Assembly: GCA_028532985.1 (NCBI GenBank)
Contig: JANCIK010000008.1
Span: 1,674,001-1,738,000, forward strand
Length of the DNA stretch: 64,000 bases
Origin: Stropharia rugosoannulata
Taxonomy: Eukaryota; Basidiomycota; Agaricomycetes; Agaricales; Strophariaceae
Direction of reading: 5' to 3'
The notes beneath the pieces are model-generated. The model saw only the letters and a program-made list of their open reading frames with translations. It was not told the DNA's origin and searched no databases. Every line of letters begins with the position of its first letter. The stretch's first letter is position 1. Position numbers and translations under genes: made by a program. Positions 1 to 13,199 of this stretch are shown here, piece by piece.

Positions 1-262
1 GTTTAGATACTCATCTACAAAATAAATAAATACTCGGCTATAAAATGCATAAATACTCGGGCATAGAAAGGATGGATACTCGGCCATAAATATGTAAATA
101 CTCGGCCATAAAAAAGCACAGATACTCGGCCATAAAAGCATAAATACTCGGCATAAATACTCGGCCATAAAAGTTTAGATACTCATCTACAAAATGCATA
201 AATAGTTGGCTATAAAATGCATAAATACTCGGCCATAAAAAGTGTAAATACTTGGTCATTTC
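1..262. repeat. Degenerate minisatellite array 1
   Basis: An A/T-rich tandem array with a unit of about 16-20 bp whose core reads ATACTCGGCCATAAAA, followed by a short variable linker. About a dozen copies are visible, some mutated (GGCTAT, GGGCAT, TTGGTC). A longer variant containing GTTTAGATACTCATCTAC occurs twice, near 1 and 174, so there may be a higher-order unit. The array probably continues left of the window. An ORF can be read through it, but it only reflects the repeat period. Confidence 0.85.
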
Positions 263-1017
263 CTGCAGCTAATTGGTAACCAGCAGCATGAATTCTGATG
301 CTTATTCTCTTATGTAGTCATTGGCCATTTCATATTAGAATGCTTAATATATAAGCATAATGGCCGATGATCACAATTTACTTAGAGATATTGTAGCCTA
401 GTGTAGTAATTGAATTAAGTGCCAAGTGTGCTAATAGCAAAAGTCATGGTGTACTCAGAGATATTAACCTACTATGGCTTTCAAAGCATGATGTGGGGCC
501 TGTTAACAGAGCAGGTTACAGAAAATAGAAGTTTTAAGGTGTTTTGATGTATGACCTTACCCAGTGGTTACAAGTAAGGCCTGTAAGAAATAAACTCTGG
601 ATATAAAAAAGATGGGGTTACATGATCCATGGAGATGCGAGTACATACTAATAGAGAGAGTAAAAATATAGTAAAGAGGGATGGCAGAAGTATGTGCAAT
701 ATAGAATGGTGCACGAAAGTGGGCATAACTAAACCATGGGGAGGATATAACAGTTTTGCAAGCCAGAGGTGGGTTATCTTTGTCTTTGCCTCTAGCAATG
801 GTACAAGAATATTGTGTGTCTCACTCAATAATAACTCCAGATTGCTGCTGAGTGGACAAGATATATAAACCATGAACAGTTGTATACAGCTGTTATAGAG
901 ACACACCCTGCCCTTTCTTCTCATTCTAAACAACTGTTAAATACCATATCTCTCTATTCTAATTCATCTATGGACCTGCAAAGTATATGTTTGGCTATAC
1001 ATTTAAGCAGCTTGAAT
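263..1017. other. Intergenic, no gene seen
   Basis: A/T-rich sequence between the two tandem arrays. Short frames exist on both strands around 570-930, but they overlap each other, lack splice context and resemble no family I know. I see no gene here. Confidence 0.6.
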
Positions 1018-1790
1018 TAAGGCTGATGTTTTTACTATTAATGGCTGACAATTTTAATAGTAACAGTTAATGTTTTTACTATTAACTAGTACCGGCCGAT
1101 GTTTTTACTATAATTATTAACTAGTACCAGCCAATGTTTCTACTATTAATGATTAACTAGTACCGGCCGATGTTTTTACTATAATTATTATCTAGTACCA
1201 GCCGACATTTCTACTATTAATGATTAACTAGTACCGGCCGATGTTTTTACTATTAATGGCTGACACTTTTACTAGTACTGGCCGATGTTTTACTATTAAT
1301 GATTAACTAGTTAACTAGTACCGGTCAATGTTTTTACTATTAATGGCCGACACTTTTACTAGTATTGGCTGATGCTTCTACTATTAATGTCTGACACTTT
1401 TATTAGTATTGGCCGATGTTTTTATCATTAATAGCTGATACTTATACTGATATTGGCTGATGTTTTTTTTTTTTGTGATAATGGCCGACATTTTCAGTCA
1501 ACATTTCTACTAGTAACAGCCGGTGTATTTCTATGTAGCAGCCAATATCTTTGATAGTACAAGCTCATGTCTTACTAGTAGCAGCCAATATGCTAGTTAC
1601 AGCCATACTAGTCACAGGCAATATTTTCTACAAGAATTTTTACTAGTAATGGCCGATGTTTATGCTAGTGATTTCTGCTAGTAATGGTCGATGTATTTGC
1701 TAGTAACAGTTGGCATATTGACTAGTACCGGCCGATGTTCTTACTAGTAAATGACCAATGATTTTACTACTTATGGCCGATGTTTTATAG
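1018..1790. repeat. Degenerate minisatellite array 2 (GGCCGATG units)
   Basis: A second tandem array with a longer, variable unit of about 24-38 bp. Its consensus is roughly GGCCGATGTTTTTACTATTA followed by ATGATTAACTAGTACC. Units decay to the right, where the spacer shortens and GGCCGA becomes GGCTGA, GGTCGA or AGCCAA. The GGCC(G)AT core is shared with array 1, so the two may have a common origin. A T13 run interrupts it near 1463. Confidence 0.8.
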
Positions 1791-4105
1791 TGCTCAATAT
1801 CAGTTATTATTGCAGCACACTAAAATTAACTATCCTTGATGCACAAATTTTATGCCGCGTGTTCCAGGCTCCAACCTGGTAAACAAAAATACTTATATTT
1901 TGTGGCTATAGACACTAGTATATTTACTAGCTAATCGGCCTTGAGGAATATTATTCTCGGCCGTCTCGGCCCCCGACCTTTATTGAGGGGGGTTCGCTGG
2001 AGCCGTATGATGCAGCTACAGTGTAGCACGACCTAATTAGGCTTGTGCTCGAGAGAACGAGCGAATTCTCTGGAGTCGACTGATACGACTACATTGGGAC
2101 TGTTCGCTCGTACGTCTTGTACGGTCCAGTGTAGCTACGGTATGTGCCACCGCGGATAAATGCATTCATGATCAGAGTAAGTTAATACCAAGGGGTTCAA
2201 TTTCAAAAGGTTGTGACTAAACTGGCCAGGCCGGGCACGGAATAACATCGGTAGGTAATATCTTGGGTGCTATTCAGAGTGAAAGCAACGCGGTTCTACT
2301 GGATGGAAGTCAACGGTCAGTGACGAATGCGGCTTTGTGGACAGAGTTTCAATGTGGGCGCTTCGTACATCAGCGGATTAAATTACTCGGTTACTTTGTG
2401 TGGTATTAAATTAATATATTGAGCTCCCGAGGATACAGCAGAAACCGAGGCCGCACCAGAGGTTACCCAAGGATGTATTGTCCTGTAACTGTAGATATCT
2501 CACAACGGGTGGCAAGTTTTTTTTTCTTCTAATTAGCAGAAGGAGTTTCACCTACTACGCGCGGCACCACTTGAAATATCCAATGGGAGAAGCAGAGTAA
2601 AAGGGTATTTATTATTAGCTTTCGACGTCGTCGACCCGGGAGTTGCTTATGCGCTGACTTCACAGGCTTTACGTCACTCGGAAAGGTAGGTGTTAGTCTC
2701 GGAAAAGCTGTGTATGCTGGTCTTGATTGGAGTCAGATTACTTCGTACAGCCGAGGTTTTGAAAAGACATTGTTACGACGATGTACGTATTACGTTGGAC
2801 GGTCCCGGTTTGTTACGAAGAATTTAAACAAATACATGGCAGACGGACGTGGTCTCACATCGCCTGGTATGTCGCGTTTTGCCACCATTCAATCGATTAA
2901 ATGAAGTGACGACTGTGTCCGGCCTGGTCGCTTGATCTGCTACTGACATGCGACTGGCATATTCCGGACACGTTCTGTGTGAATTTGCTACAAAATGTAG
3001 CATACGCAGTCATCATTTTCAGTCTGTCTTAGTGGCAAACCACTGGAGTAAATGATTGGGTGAGATACCCAAAATGGTAGTTTTGCCAAAAGTAAACGAC
3101 AGGTTACGTAATCACACCTGAATCGGGACATTTTTGATCCAATCATATGCAGATTTGATGGTTGTGAGTGCAGCGAAAGACCTTGCTTTCATTGGCTTTG
3201 GTCTGCTTTGGACAACTTAGTTCGGTATTTACGTTATTACACCTTCTCAAGGTGTTATCGGCCCGTGGTATTCAGACTGTGTTAGTAAATTGCTGACGAT
3301 CTCGACGATCTTGGAGTCCCGACTCCCCCGCGTGGGCCACGGAGCGGAATCTTATCTGAGGCTGACCAAGACCGATCTTTGCGCGACTACCTTGGCAGAC
3401 ATATACTCCATTCTTCGAGCCTGTAGAATGTTGTAGAACTGGCAGGTTCTGAGCAAGCTTTGGCGTTGATTCACTGCAGAAGTACAGACATGTTTATTTT
3501 TATAAGTTAAGGTTGGCCTCGACATCTATGTACCTCCGATGTGAGCAAAAACATCAACGGAATGTTAATTCTATCTATAGGCATGTAGTCATGTTGGCAC
3601 GTTGCTGACATTGCTGAGTAAAGTTTCAGAACATAAGCTCTCGGGGGGCGGCCAACCGAGCTACCCCAGCTCATGAATGAATCGAACCGTTAACACGGAG
3701 TTACAACAAAGGGTGCGTTTCATCTGCTTTACAGATGGACACAGAAGTGTCTAGCAGCATTAGATCTCAAATATCTGGCCTAGCTATTGCCTAGTAGGGT
3801 GTGTCTTAGGCTTGCTATGCAAGCTGATAGATGAACGGCACGCTCTGACGCGTCCTTGCGGGCTTTCGAGCCAAATGACAACGGGGCGGCGGCAGCTGCC
3901 AAGCGAAAAGTCATCAAATTTAACAAGAGGCACAACATTACGCCATAACGATTGGTCTTATCAGGTGAAAACGGCCAGTTGTTGGCGGCCGGCTTGCTGC
4001 GTTTGGTACATATCTCGTCTATTTTCGCTCCATCCACACATCTTAATTTCCTACTTATTACGAGCTTTGACCCACCTGGCTTCACGTCCTTTGCATCTAA
4101 CCAAG
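1791..4105. other. Gene-free region upstream of the ABC transporter
   Basis: About 2.3 kb with mixed base composition and no convincing coding stretch on either strand. The short frames at 2710-2904 and 3780-4121 have no recognisable domain. The last several hundred bases presumably contain the transporter promoter. I could not identify a specific regulatory motif with confidence. Confidence 0.5.
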
Positions 4106-7100
4106 ATGTCGGACCTGCCATCCCACATTCCTTTGAACGATATCATCGAGGAGCCACCATCCGGTAGCGTCTCCCGTGTACCTTCACAGCCGACCCTCTT
4201 CAACGTCGAGAGCACTACCGCACCAGGGTCGCCTCAGCACCAGTACCAGGAACACCCTCCCGTGACAGTACCTGTAGAGACTGGCCGCCGTCGCAGACGT
4301 AACTCATCGGTCTCCCGTGTCTCCGTCGATTTTTTCGATCCTGCCGGCGTTCAAGAGCTGCGCCGCACGCTCACTCAACAACATGAAGATGAGAAGCTCA
4401 AGGGCGACCGCTCGTCTGCGAGTAGTGACAGAACGTTAGGCTCGGCCAAGGATGATGAACCTTTCGATTTTGCAAAGAAACTCAGAGAGATCGTCCGCAA
4501 GTGAGTGAATTTTTTTTTTGGAGTGATCGCCGACGCTGACCCAAGTAGGCGCGAGGAGCACAACATTAAATCGCGGTCCCTCGGTATTGCATTCAGTGAT
4601 CTACGGGTCACCGGCGTTACCGCAACCAATTCTTTCTATGATACGCTGGGCTCGCTTTTCAATCCTATGGTGATTGCGCAGAATATTCGGAGCGCGCGGC
4701 ACCCAAATCTGCGCGATATCCTGTCTGGCTTCGAAGGAGTGCTAAAGCCTGGGGAGATGCTGCGTATGTTATTCCTTTCGATGCTCGTAAATTTGCTCAC
4801 CTGTTATCAGTCGTTCTTGGAAGTCCAGGATCGGGTTGCAGCACATTCCTGAAGACACTTGCCAATCATCGTCAGGAGTACCATTCCGTCAGTGGCGAGG
4901 TCCATTACGATTCTATCTCGCCCGAAGATCTCGAGAAACACTATCGCGGTGATGTCCAGTACTGTCCAGAAGACGATGTCCACTTCCCCTCCCTGTCTGT
5001 CGGCGAAACCCTTACTTTCGCTGCCGCCGCGCGCACACCGCGCGTGCGCATGGACGCGTCGCGAAAGGACTATTCCGAAGATGCTGTCGACATGCTCGCT
5101 ACTATCTTTGGTCTGCGCCATACATTGACCACTCCCGTCGGAGATAATGCCATTCGGGGCGTCAGTGGAGGTGAGAAGAAACGTGTGTCTATCGCCGAGG
5201 CATTGGCATCGCGCGCATGCATTGGAGCTTGGGACAAGTGAGTATTTGCCTTTGTTTTGAGCGCACACCTCCGTTGTTTACGGCATACTATCAGTTCCAC
5301 CCGTGGTTTGGATGCCAGCACAGCTCTGGAGTTCGTCCGCGCCCTCCGGATTGCAACTGACCACTTCGAGCAGACCACCGCCGTCGCCATCTATCAGGCG
5401 GGCGAGTCGCTGTATGAATACTTTGACAAAGTATGTGTCATCTACGAGGGCCGCATGGCGTACTACGGGCCTGCAAGCGAGGCTAGGCAGTACTTCATCG
5501 ACATGGGGTAATTATCCAGCGATATCGTTGCCTGATTACGCGTCCTGATTATCATCCAGATATGAGCCCGCCAACCGTCAAACGACGGCTGATTTCCTCG
5601 TCGCGGTTACCGACCCCAATGCGCGCATCCCTCGCGTTGGTGTCACCAACCAGCCTCGCACTGCTGCCGAATTTGCGGAATATTTCCTCAACTCCAAGAT
5701 CGGCCGCCAGAACAGGGCTGAGTTAGAATCCTACCTGGATGAGTTCGTCGGAAAGGCCGACAAGAAACAGGCATACATCGAGAGCGCCCGCGCGGAATTT
5801 GCCAAGCACACCCGCGAGTCAAGGTACGTCCAACTTCCGTGCAATGCAGAATTCATTTGCTAAACATTCTCGCGCATATAGCCCCTATCTGTTAACGATC
5901 CCTCAACAAGCCAAAATTGTTATGCGCAGACGTGCGCAGATTCTCATCGGGAACAAGCTAAACACTTTCCTCGTCTTATTGTAAGCTTAGTCGAGAGTCT
6001 CTGAGTCGCAGAAGAAACTGACTGCATTCTCCAGCTCCTATGTATTCCAGGCAATCATCGTCGGTTCAGTCTTCCTGAAGTCTCCTGAGGCCACCAGCGC
6101 CTACTTCTCGCGTGGAGGCGTCCTATTCTTGTACGTGGCATATTTTCTTGATCGCATATTCTGTTAACATAGTCTGTCACAGTGCACTTCTGTTTTCGGC
6201 TCTGTCTACGATGGCTGAAATCCCAGCCCTGTACTCCCAACGTCCAATCGTCAGCAGGCATCAAAAAGCCGCATTGTATCATCCTTTCGTAGAGGCTTTG
6301 GCTTTAACTTTAGTCGATGTGCCGATCACCTTTCTCACGATGACAGTCTTTGCCATTGTCCTGTACTTCATGGTTGGCCTACAGAAATCAGCTGATCAAT
6401 TCTTGTAAGAATTTATGAGGTCTCATTTCTGCTAATATACTAATTTCTCTTTATTAGTATATTCTTCCTTTTCCTCTTTGTCATGTCCTTGACTATGAAG
6501 GCTTGGTTCCGCGCAATTGCAGCTGCCTTCCCCTCTGAGGCTACCGCCCAGAGTTTCGCCGGTATATCGGTCCTTGCATTGTCCATCTATACTGGTGAGC
6601 TTTTTCACCGCCTGAATTTGAATTAGTTAGCTTAGTTTTGAATTAGGATATTCCATCCCCAAGCCGTCAATGATTGGGGCTCTGCGCTGGATTACATACA
6701 TCAACGTATGTTTCTCGATTCAACTCTCTCTCACAATTATTCACGTACCCATTAGCCTCTTAAATACGGTTTCGAGGCCATCGTCACTAATGAGTTCAGA
6801 ACACTTCAAGGGGCGTGCTCTAACCTCGTCCCCCATGGCACTGGCTACGAGAATATTACATTGGACAACCAAGTCTGCGCTACTGTTGGAGCTGTCGCGG
6901 GACAGTCTTTCGTTGACGGTAGCCGTTTCGTCGAGCTGTCTTATGGATTCAAATGGTCTCACACTTGGATGGTGCGTGCGAAAAATCTTATATTACTTCA
7001 TGTCTTTCTAACAAACCTATATTCTAGAATCTTGGAATTGTGATCGCATTCGGCATTGGTTTCATCATTGCCCTTCTGGTGTTCACCGAATTCAACTCCT

Positions 7101-9628
7101 CGTCTGATTCAGTCGATACTCCCGTCACCAAATTCAAGCGTGGCGCCAAGCGTGGCCTTAAGACTATCAGTAACGACGAGGAGGCAGGCGGCTTGGCTGA
7201 GAAGTATGACGAGAAGCAGCCTCCTTCTCCTACTGCCGACAAGATCGTCGCTCCCAAGATGACGGACATTTTCTCGTGGAGGAACATCAGATACATCGTG
7301 CCTATCCCCGGCAAGGAGGATCGTATGCTTCTCTCCGATGTCTCTGGATATGTCGCCCCTGGAAAACTCACAGCGCTCATGGGGGAATCCGGTGCTGGAA
7401 AGACTACGCTTTTGAACGTCCTTGCTCAGCGCACTGATACCGGTGTCATCACTGGTGACCGCCTCGTTAACGGCAAGCCTCTCCCAACCGATTTCCAGGC
7501 ACAAACGTACGTGTATAAGTTTCTTTATTTCCATATCCCAGTTCACGCAACGTCGATGTAGTGGTTATTGTCAACAGATGGATACCCATGTTCCTTTTGC
7601 CACTGTCCGTGAAGCCCTCCTGTTCTCTGCTAAGCTTCGTCAGCCCCCTTCGGTTCCATTGGCTGAAAAGGAAGCATAGTACGCGTTTCATATCTCTATC
7701 ATATTCTAACCAACACTAATGAATACTAAAGTGTAGACAAATGTCTTGAAATGTGTGGTTTGACTGAATATGCGGATGCCTCGGTTGGTTCTTTGAGCAT
7801 TGAGCATAAAAAACGTACCACCATTGGAGTTGAACTTGCTGCCAAGCCGAAGCTCCTGCTCTTCCTTGATGAACCTACCTCTGGTCTTGATTCTCAGAGT
7901 GCATGGGCTATCATGTCCTTCCTGCGCACGTTGGCGGACAACGGACAGGCCATTCTTTGCACGATTCATCAGGTACGTTATCACCACGACTTGAATGTTT
8001 ACGATGCATACTCACAAACGACATTTAGCCTTCTGCAGAATTGTTCCAGGTCTTCGATCGTATGCTTTTGCTCCGCAAGGGCGGCCAGACTGTCTATTTT
8101 GGCGATATCGGGACTAACGCAACCAAGCTAATTTCGTACTTTGAGCGTAATGGTGCCCGGGAATGTCTGCCCCACGAGAACCCGTATGTCATTTGTGCTA
8201 CATCGCACTCATTTCTGTGATTTCTAACATGTAATTTATGTAGTGCTGAGTACATGCTTGATGTCATCGGAGCCGGTGCAACCGCATCGAGCGCCCAGAA
8301 CTGGTACGAGGTCTGGAAACAGGCTCCCGAGTCGCAGCAAGTGCAGGATGAACTAGACGAGATGGAAACCAAGCGTGCTGGTGTAGAGGTTGGCACTGAA
8401 ATCCACTCGGAGTTTGCTACCATGTGGGGCTACCAGATGTGGGAACTACTCAAACGCAACATGATCGCGCACTGGCGTAACCCGACGTACCTGATGGCGA
8501 AACTCGTCCTGAATGCGGTCGGTGGACTCTTCATCGGCTTCACTTTCTACAAGTCCAAGGACACGCAACAGGGGACCCAGAACAAGCTCTTCGTACGTGT
8601 CTCTTTTGTGCTGTGTGTCGCATTGTTGCTAATCTTGAAACGGCTCTAGGCGATCTTCATGGCCACTATCTTGAGTGTACCTCTGTCCAATCAGCTCCAG
8701 GTCCCCTTTATCAATATGCGCAGCGTCTACGAGATCCGTGAACGCCCAAGCAGGATGTACAGCTGGACGGCGCTCATCACGTCCCAGATCCTCGTCGAGC
8801 TGCCATGGAACGTATTCGGCTCCTTTATCCTGTTCATCACCTGGTACTGGACCGTTGGATTTGAGAACTCGCGAGCGGGATACACCTTCCTCATGTTGGT
8901 CATTGCGTTCCCCTTCTACTACACGACTTTCGGAATGGTACGTTGTTGTTGTGTGGTTATCTTGTGGCAGTTCCTTATCGTCTATTTAAGGCTGTCGCTG
9001 CGATGTCTCCCAATGCTGAAATTGCTGCTGTCCTGTTTTCCCTGCTGTTTTCGTTTGTGCTCACCTTGTACGTCACCTTCAGCTTCACCTCGGAGATGGG
9101 AATCACGATGTACTGACCCCGTCAACTTTACAGTAATGGTGTCCTGCAGCCTTATGCACAGCTCGGGTGGTGGAGATGGATGTATCGCCTGTCTCCCTTC
9201 ACGTACCTGATCGAGGGTCTCCTTGGCCAGGCGATTGGCAAAAATGAAGTGTCGTGCTCGCCCATTGAGTTCGTCACAATTCAGCCTCCCTCGGGTATGA
9301 CCTGCTCGCAGTACATGGACCCATACATCTCGCGCGCGGGTGGATACCTGCAGAACCCAGGTGACTCTTCGGCTTGCCACTTCTGCAGCGTGCGCACAAC
9401 GGATCAGTTCCTTGGCGCCACTTTCAATATTTTCTACTCTCACCACTGGCGTAATTTCGGGATTATGGTCGCGTTTATCATCTTCAATGTGCGTATCTTG
9501 CACTGGGTTTTATTTCTCAGATAACTGACTTCAATACTCTGCAGGTTGCGCTTGTGTTCGGTCTGACATTCCTGTTCCGCATTCACAAAGGGAGCCTATT
9601 GCCCTCGTTCAAGAAGAAGAAGAATTAA
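4106..9628 (+). CDS. PDR-type ABC transporter (ABCG full-size drug efflux pump)
   Basis: This is a plasma-membrane ATP-driven exporter of the fungal pleiotropic drug resistance type, 1495 aa in 20 exons, the usual length for the family. The layout is NBD1-TMD1-NBD2-TMD2. NBD1 has the fungal-specific Walker [10 protein letters not shown] (about residue 207; Cys replaces the usual Lys), signature VSGGE (about 321) and the degenerate Walker B CIGAWDN. NBD2 has canonical Walker [10 protein letters not shown] (about 900), a degenerate signature [11 protein letters not shown] and Walker [14 protein letters not shown]. This complementary loss of key residues is normal for the family. Introns begin at 4501, 4764, 5238, 5508, 5824, 5981, 6131, 6405, 6595, 6706, 6972, 7507, 7679, 7973, 8184, 8593, 8938, 9068 and 9489, each 47-66 nt. 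The ATG at 4106 was chosen because the frame upstream of it has no family resemblance. The substrate cannot be inferred. Confidence 0.95.
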
Positions 9629-10048
9629 TGTTATGAAGTATCGGTTGCATCCTTACGATTTGGACTATCTTAGATAATTTAATGTCACCAACGCCCAGCT
9701 CCGTACTGTATAGAGCGTTATACCCGCTGTCGGGAGATAACATAAATGGTTCCACTATGGCTCTTCGGCTTGTCTTCATCTCCCTCATATATCTCCCTCA
9801 TATATCAATACGTTACTTTGTATCCAACAGAGTGGATAACGGAATACTGCATTATTGTAGTTCATCTATTTAGACCGGTTTACATTATCATATACATAAC
9901 AATTATTTCACGTTTGCGGCAATATAACAATATAATGTATCAATTTTCGATCATCTGACAAGTGCTTGGACTAAAAACGAACCAAATGATGGGTATATGT
10001 TAGGTATGGGCTAACGAGCGTAGTAGGTTCGAACATGTGATATAACAT
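9629..10048. other. Convergent 3' intergenic region
   Basis: A/T-rich spacer between the converging 3' ends of the ABC transporter and the small membrane-anchored protein. It must hold both 3' untranslated regions. No other gene is visible. Confidence 0.6.
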
Positions 10049-11063
10049 TCAAAAGGCCCTCCCGATCTTTGAGGAGGTGATGGAAGAGTCAAAGTTGAGC
10101 TCGGGGAGGATAGTGAAGAGGCTGCTGCTTGTGCGGTAGGTCGTGGTGCCGTCAGTGCTGCGGCGTGCGTCTGACTCGGAGACGGGCCGGTCGACCTGGA
10201 GCGTGAGCGAGCGGCCCAGCGCCTCGCCTTTTCTAGACCCATGCGCGTGAACTACCGCATGTGAGGGCGCGGGGAGGTACGATGCCGGTGGGTGTAGCGA
10301 GGTTGAGGACACGGAGTGCGGAGCGGTGCATGGGCGCAGGATCGTTGTCTCTGTCATATCCGGCGCGGAGAGCGAGAGCGAAAGTGAAAGCGAGGACGCG
10401 GACATGGTCGCGTCGTCGCGAGGTACCTCGACAATATCCACCTCAACGTCGGGTCCTGGAAGCGGCTCCTCAGGTTGCGGAATCGGCTTGGAGATGACGG
10501 GCGGCGCGGACGCGCTGCGCGCGAGGTTGAACAGGCGCGTGAACGACCCCACCCCGCTTGCAATGCGACTGCCGGCGGATGGCGAGCGCCGCGCTGCGAC
10601 GGCTGGATAGTGCTGCTGACCATAGGGCCCCGCGGTGTAGATGGGCGGGGGCGTTATCCGCCCGCCAGCGCGCGTACCAGCGCCGTACGCGGCAGCAGGC
10701 GTTTTTGCGGCAGAACTAGCGGCGAAGGGGTTGAAGGACGTGCGAGAGTTGAAGGTGCGAGAGTGCATGAAATATGCATCTTCGACGTCCATAGGACGAC
10801 CGGCCGAGCTGGCTCTGCGTCGCGCGCAGATAGGCGAGAGGAAGAAGTAGAGAAAGAGCGAGAAAATACAGACGCTCAGCATGAGCGCGATGACTGGGGT
10901 ACTAGGCGGTGAGTTCTACGTGATCAGATAAATTAGAAAATCAGGAGCGCGCACCGGTGGGCATGTTCATGCGTCCGTCCCCCTGCCGTGCAGAGCGCCA
11001 GGGGCCGACATAGTCCGCCTCTGCGGAGGGGGGAACGTAAACGTCTGGGGTAGAACTCGACAT
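10049..11063 (-). CDS. Small single-pass membrane protein with Ser/Pro-rich tail, unknown function
   Basis: I do not recognise the family. I model two exons (11063-10955 and 10893-10049) separated by a 61-nt GT-AG intron with a CTAAT/CTGAT-like branch region, giving 317 aa. Exon 1 encodes a short polar N-terminus. The junction creates one hydrophobic helix (roughly residues 37-58, VIALMLSVCIFSLFLYFF), followed at once by an Arg-rich stop-transfer stretch (CARRRASS). The remaining 250 residues are low-complexity, rich in Ser, Ala, Pro and Arg, and probably cytosolic. No signal peptide or enzyme motif is visible. The downstream exon alone could start at 10882, but the two-exon model gives a more sensible N-terminus. 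Confidence 0.6.
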
Positions 11064-11473
11064 GTTCTCTAACAAGCGCTGTACAGTGGCGGTACTTCAA
11101 GCGCAATCTCGAGCTTCTTGAATCCTTCAAACAGGAATAGAGTAATCCAGGGCAAGGTGGCCTCCAGAGGTCGCATGCTGGTTGAAATATGAAGAAGAGG
11201 AGATGCGGTTTGGGACTGGCGGGTCTATTAGTATGAGTCGATGCGCCGCGTTGCAGTGAAGACGAGCTGATTTGAAATGGGCCTACAAACGGAACTTTAC
11301 CGGTTAATATCTTCAAGTCTTGTTCAAGTCTATGACAAAGATCCATTAATAACCACAAAAGATTCAACGCGATATCATTGGAACAAGAAAATTGGAATAA
11401 AAACAGCAAAAAATAGTGTAGTAGCTCACAAATTCCCAGGGGTTTGAGAAGATATTCGTGCCTGGAATTCAAG

Positions 11474-12813
11474 TTACAAAACTAGTAGAGAGTCTGTTAT
11501 TTCAGCCCAAGCGTCTGAATCCCTATTCTTTAGTTCAGCAGGTTTAAAGAAGTATGTTTCGTTGAAGACTATTTGCTCGAGAGACTCCGATGAGCTCATT
11601 TTTGAGAGTAAATAGGAATTGATAAAGTGGTCCGAGTAAAGTTTGCTCGGAAACTCCAGTCCAAGGAAATTAAGATATCTCAAATGATAACTTGAACAAT
11701 CACTGTCCATTGGGTTCAATATCTCCGTCAGCGATTGTAGATCTAATTTTAATCAGGGAACTAGATAGTGAGAAACAAGCAGAGGTAGAGAGTTTGTTTG
11801 TTGCACGTACCGAGCACACTACAGGGGTCGATGAAATGTATTGTGAGATAGGTAGTCATCCGAATAATGGCATGCATCCAGTCGTAAAACAGCGGTGCGA
11901 CCCTTTCCAATTGTCCTTGCCGACCATTGTATTGTATTTTAAAGGGGTTGATGGTGACTGAGTGGACGTTTCGAAGAGCGGGCCTTAACCAGTCAAGGAG
12001 CCTGACATGCTCAACGAGTTTTTCCAATGTGAGGCTCTCTAATACAAACACTGGAGGGGCTTCTTTGTCTAGATATGCCCTATGATGAAGACGCGGAGTC
12101 AGCCCGGAGCGCACCTTCAGATGGCGTAGCCTTGGGAAACAGTTCAAGAAGGATGGGTAGTACGGCACCGAGCCCCAAGCTTCTTCGTGAATGGACACCG
12201 TATGTACATACTCTAGAGCGCAAAAGAGTGGCTCGGTCTCTTCCCGGCGGCACTCCGATAAAAGGCAGGCGACAGTTCCAAAGGGTAACTTAGCTCTGCG
12301 TGTTTGCCGCAGTGAAGTTGTATGCAGGTGGTGCGTGTAAATCTCCAGCTCAATTATGCCTTTGCACGTCTTGAATAGCCTCCGCAGAGCTTTGAGCGGG
12401 CTGGGCCATGCTGGGACGTACTCCGGATCATGGCGGTCGACGATCGTGAGCTTGCGTACTGCGGACAGGCACTTCCCCGCGAGCGTATTTGGCATTTGCC
12501 AAATGTGCAGCTCGCCGTACACAGTAAGGTGTCTGAGCATGAGGCGCTGCGCGTGAGCTGTGAATGCGCGACAGGACAAAGACGCGGATGTCAGGGCTTG
12601 CCGGTCTACTGATGGGTCGAGGTGATTAAGAATTTCATTGCACAGTTCTGGAGAGAGGTTGTCCATGGTGATCGTGCTCTGTACTCCTTGTTGAACATAT
12701 TCGTCGGTTCCCTGGAAGCATATGATGTCTTCCTTAACTCGGGAGGGGCCTTTGGTGATTGTTTCCAATGTGGTTATGTCGTACTGAACTTGTGCGGGAA
12801 CGCCAGGTGACAT
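11474..12813 (-). CDS. F-box protein (tandem paralogue A)
   Basis: Probable SCF ubiquitin-ligase substrate adaptor of the kind heavily expanded in agaricomycetes. Exons 12813-11811 and 11742-11474 (68-nt phase-1 intron) give 423 aa. An F-box-like segment beginning LSPELCNEILNHLDP lies near residue 52. It is followed by an irregular leucine-rich region with repeated 'LRHL' and 'FPRLRHLKV' strands. It aligns throughout with the neighbouring gene at 13200-14426, including the phase-1 intron near the C-terminus (sequence HFIDP in one, PFERP in the other). The start is uncertain: the ATG at 12666 would begin right at the F-box, and the frame is open to 12915. The substrate is unknown. Confidence 0.75.
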
Positions 12814-13199
12814 GACGGAACCCTTGTTCTTTATGCTCAAGTACCGGGATAAGAGAGTCAGGCAGAATGTGCACCAGTTTAATTGGAGTAGCGACAATAT
12901 ATATACCGAATCCAAAGTACTACAGTGGTTAGAGTATTACTACGTATGTCGACGAAGTCTAAATTCCACGGTACATTCCGAGAAGTATATTTAGAAGCTG
13001 CGCGGATGTATTCTAGCGGCGTATTACTTTTTTCAGAACGGGTGTTTCAATCACAGAAACCTTGGATTAAATTTATCATGGAGATGGAGATGTACAGATC
13101 TAAGACCTGAGGCCATCAGTAGTTTTATTCAAAAGCACAGCGACCTATAGCATGAAGCACTATTCAGAAATGCAAAAGGGCAACGACACAATGTATATA
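12814..13199. other. Spacer between the F-box paralogues
   Basis: A/T-rich spacer holding the promoter of F-box gene A and the 3' end of F-box gene B. Short frames here have no support. Confidence 0.5.

Noticed and set aside
1..1790. CRISPR-like regular repeats
   Set aside because: Units are degenerate, spacers are not unique sequences of even length, and the genome is eukaryotic.
7109..7546. 145-codon frame antisense to the ABC transporter
   Set aside because: It is a shadow of the NBD2 coding sequence on the opposite strand.
10933..11472. 179-codon minus-strand frame
   Set aside because: It overlaps the first exon of the small membrane protein and its promoter in another frame and has no family resemblance.
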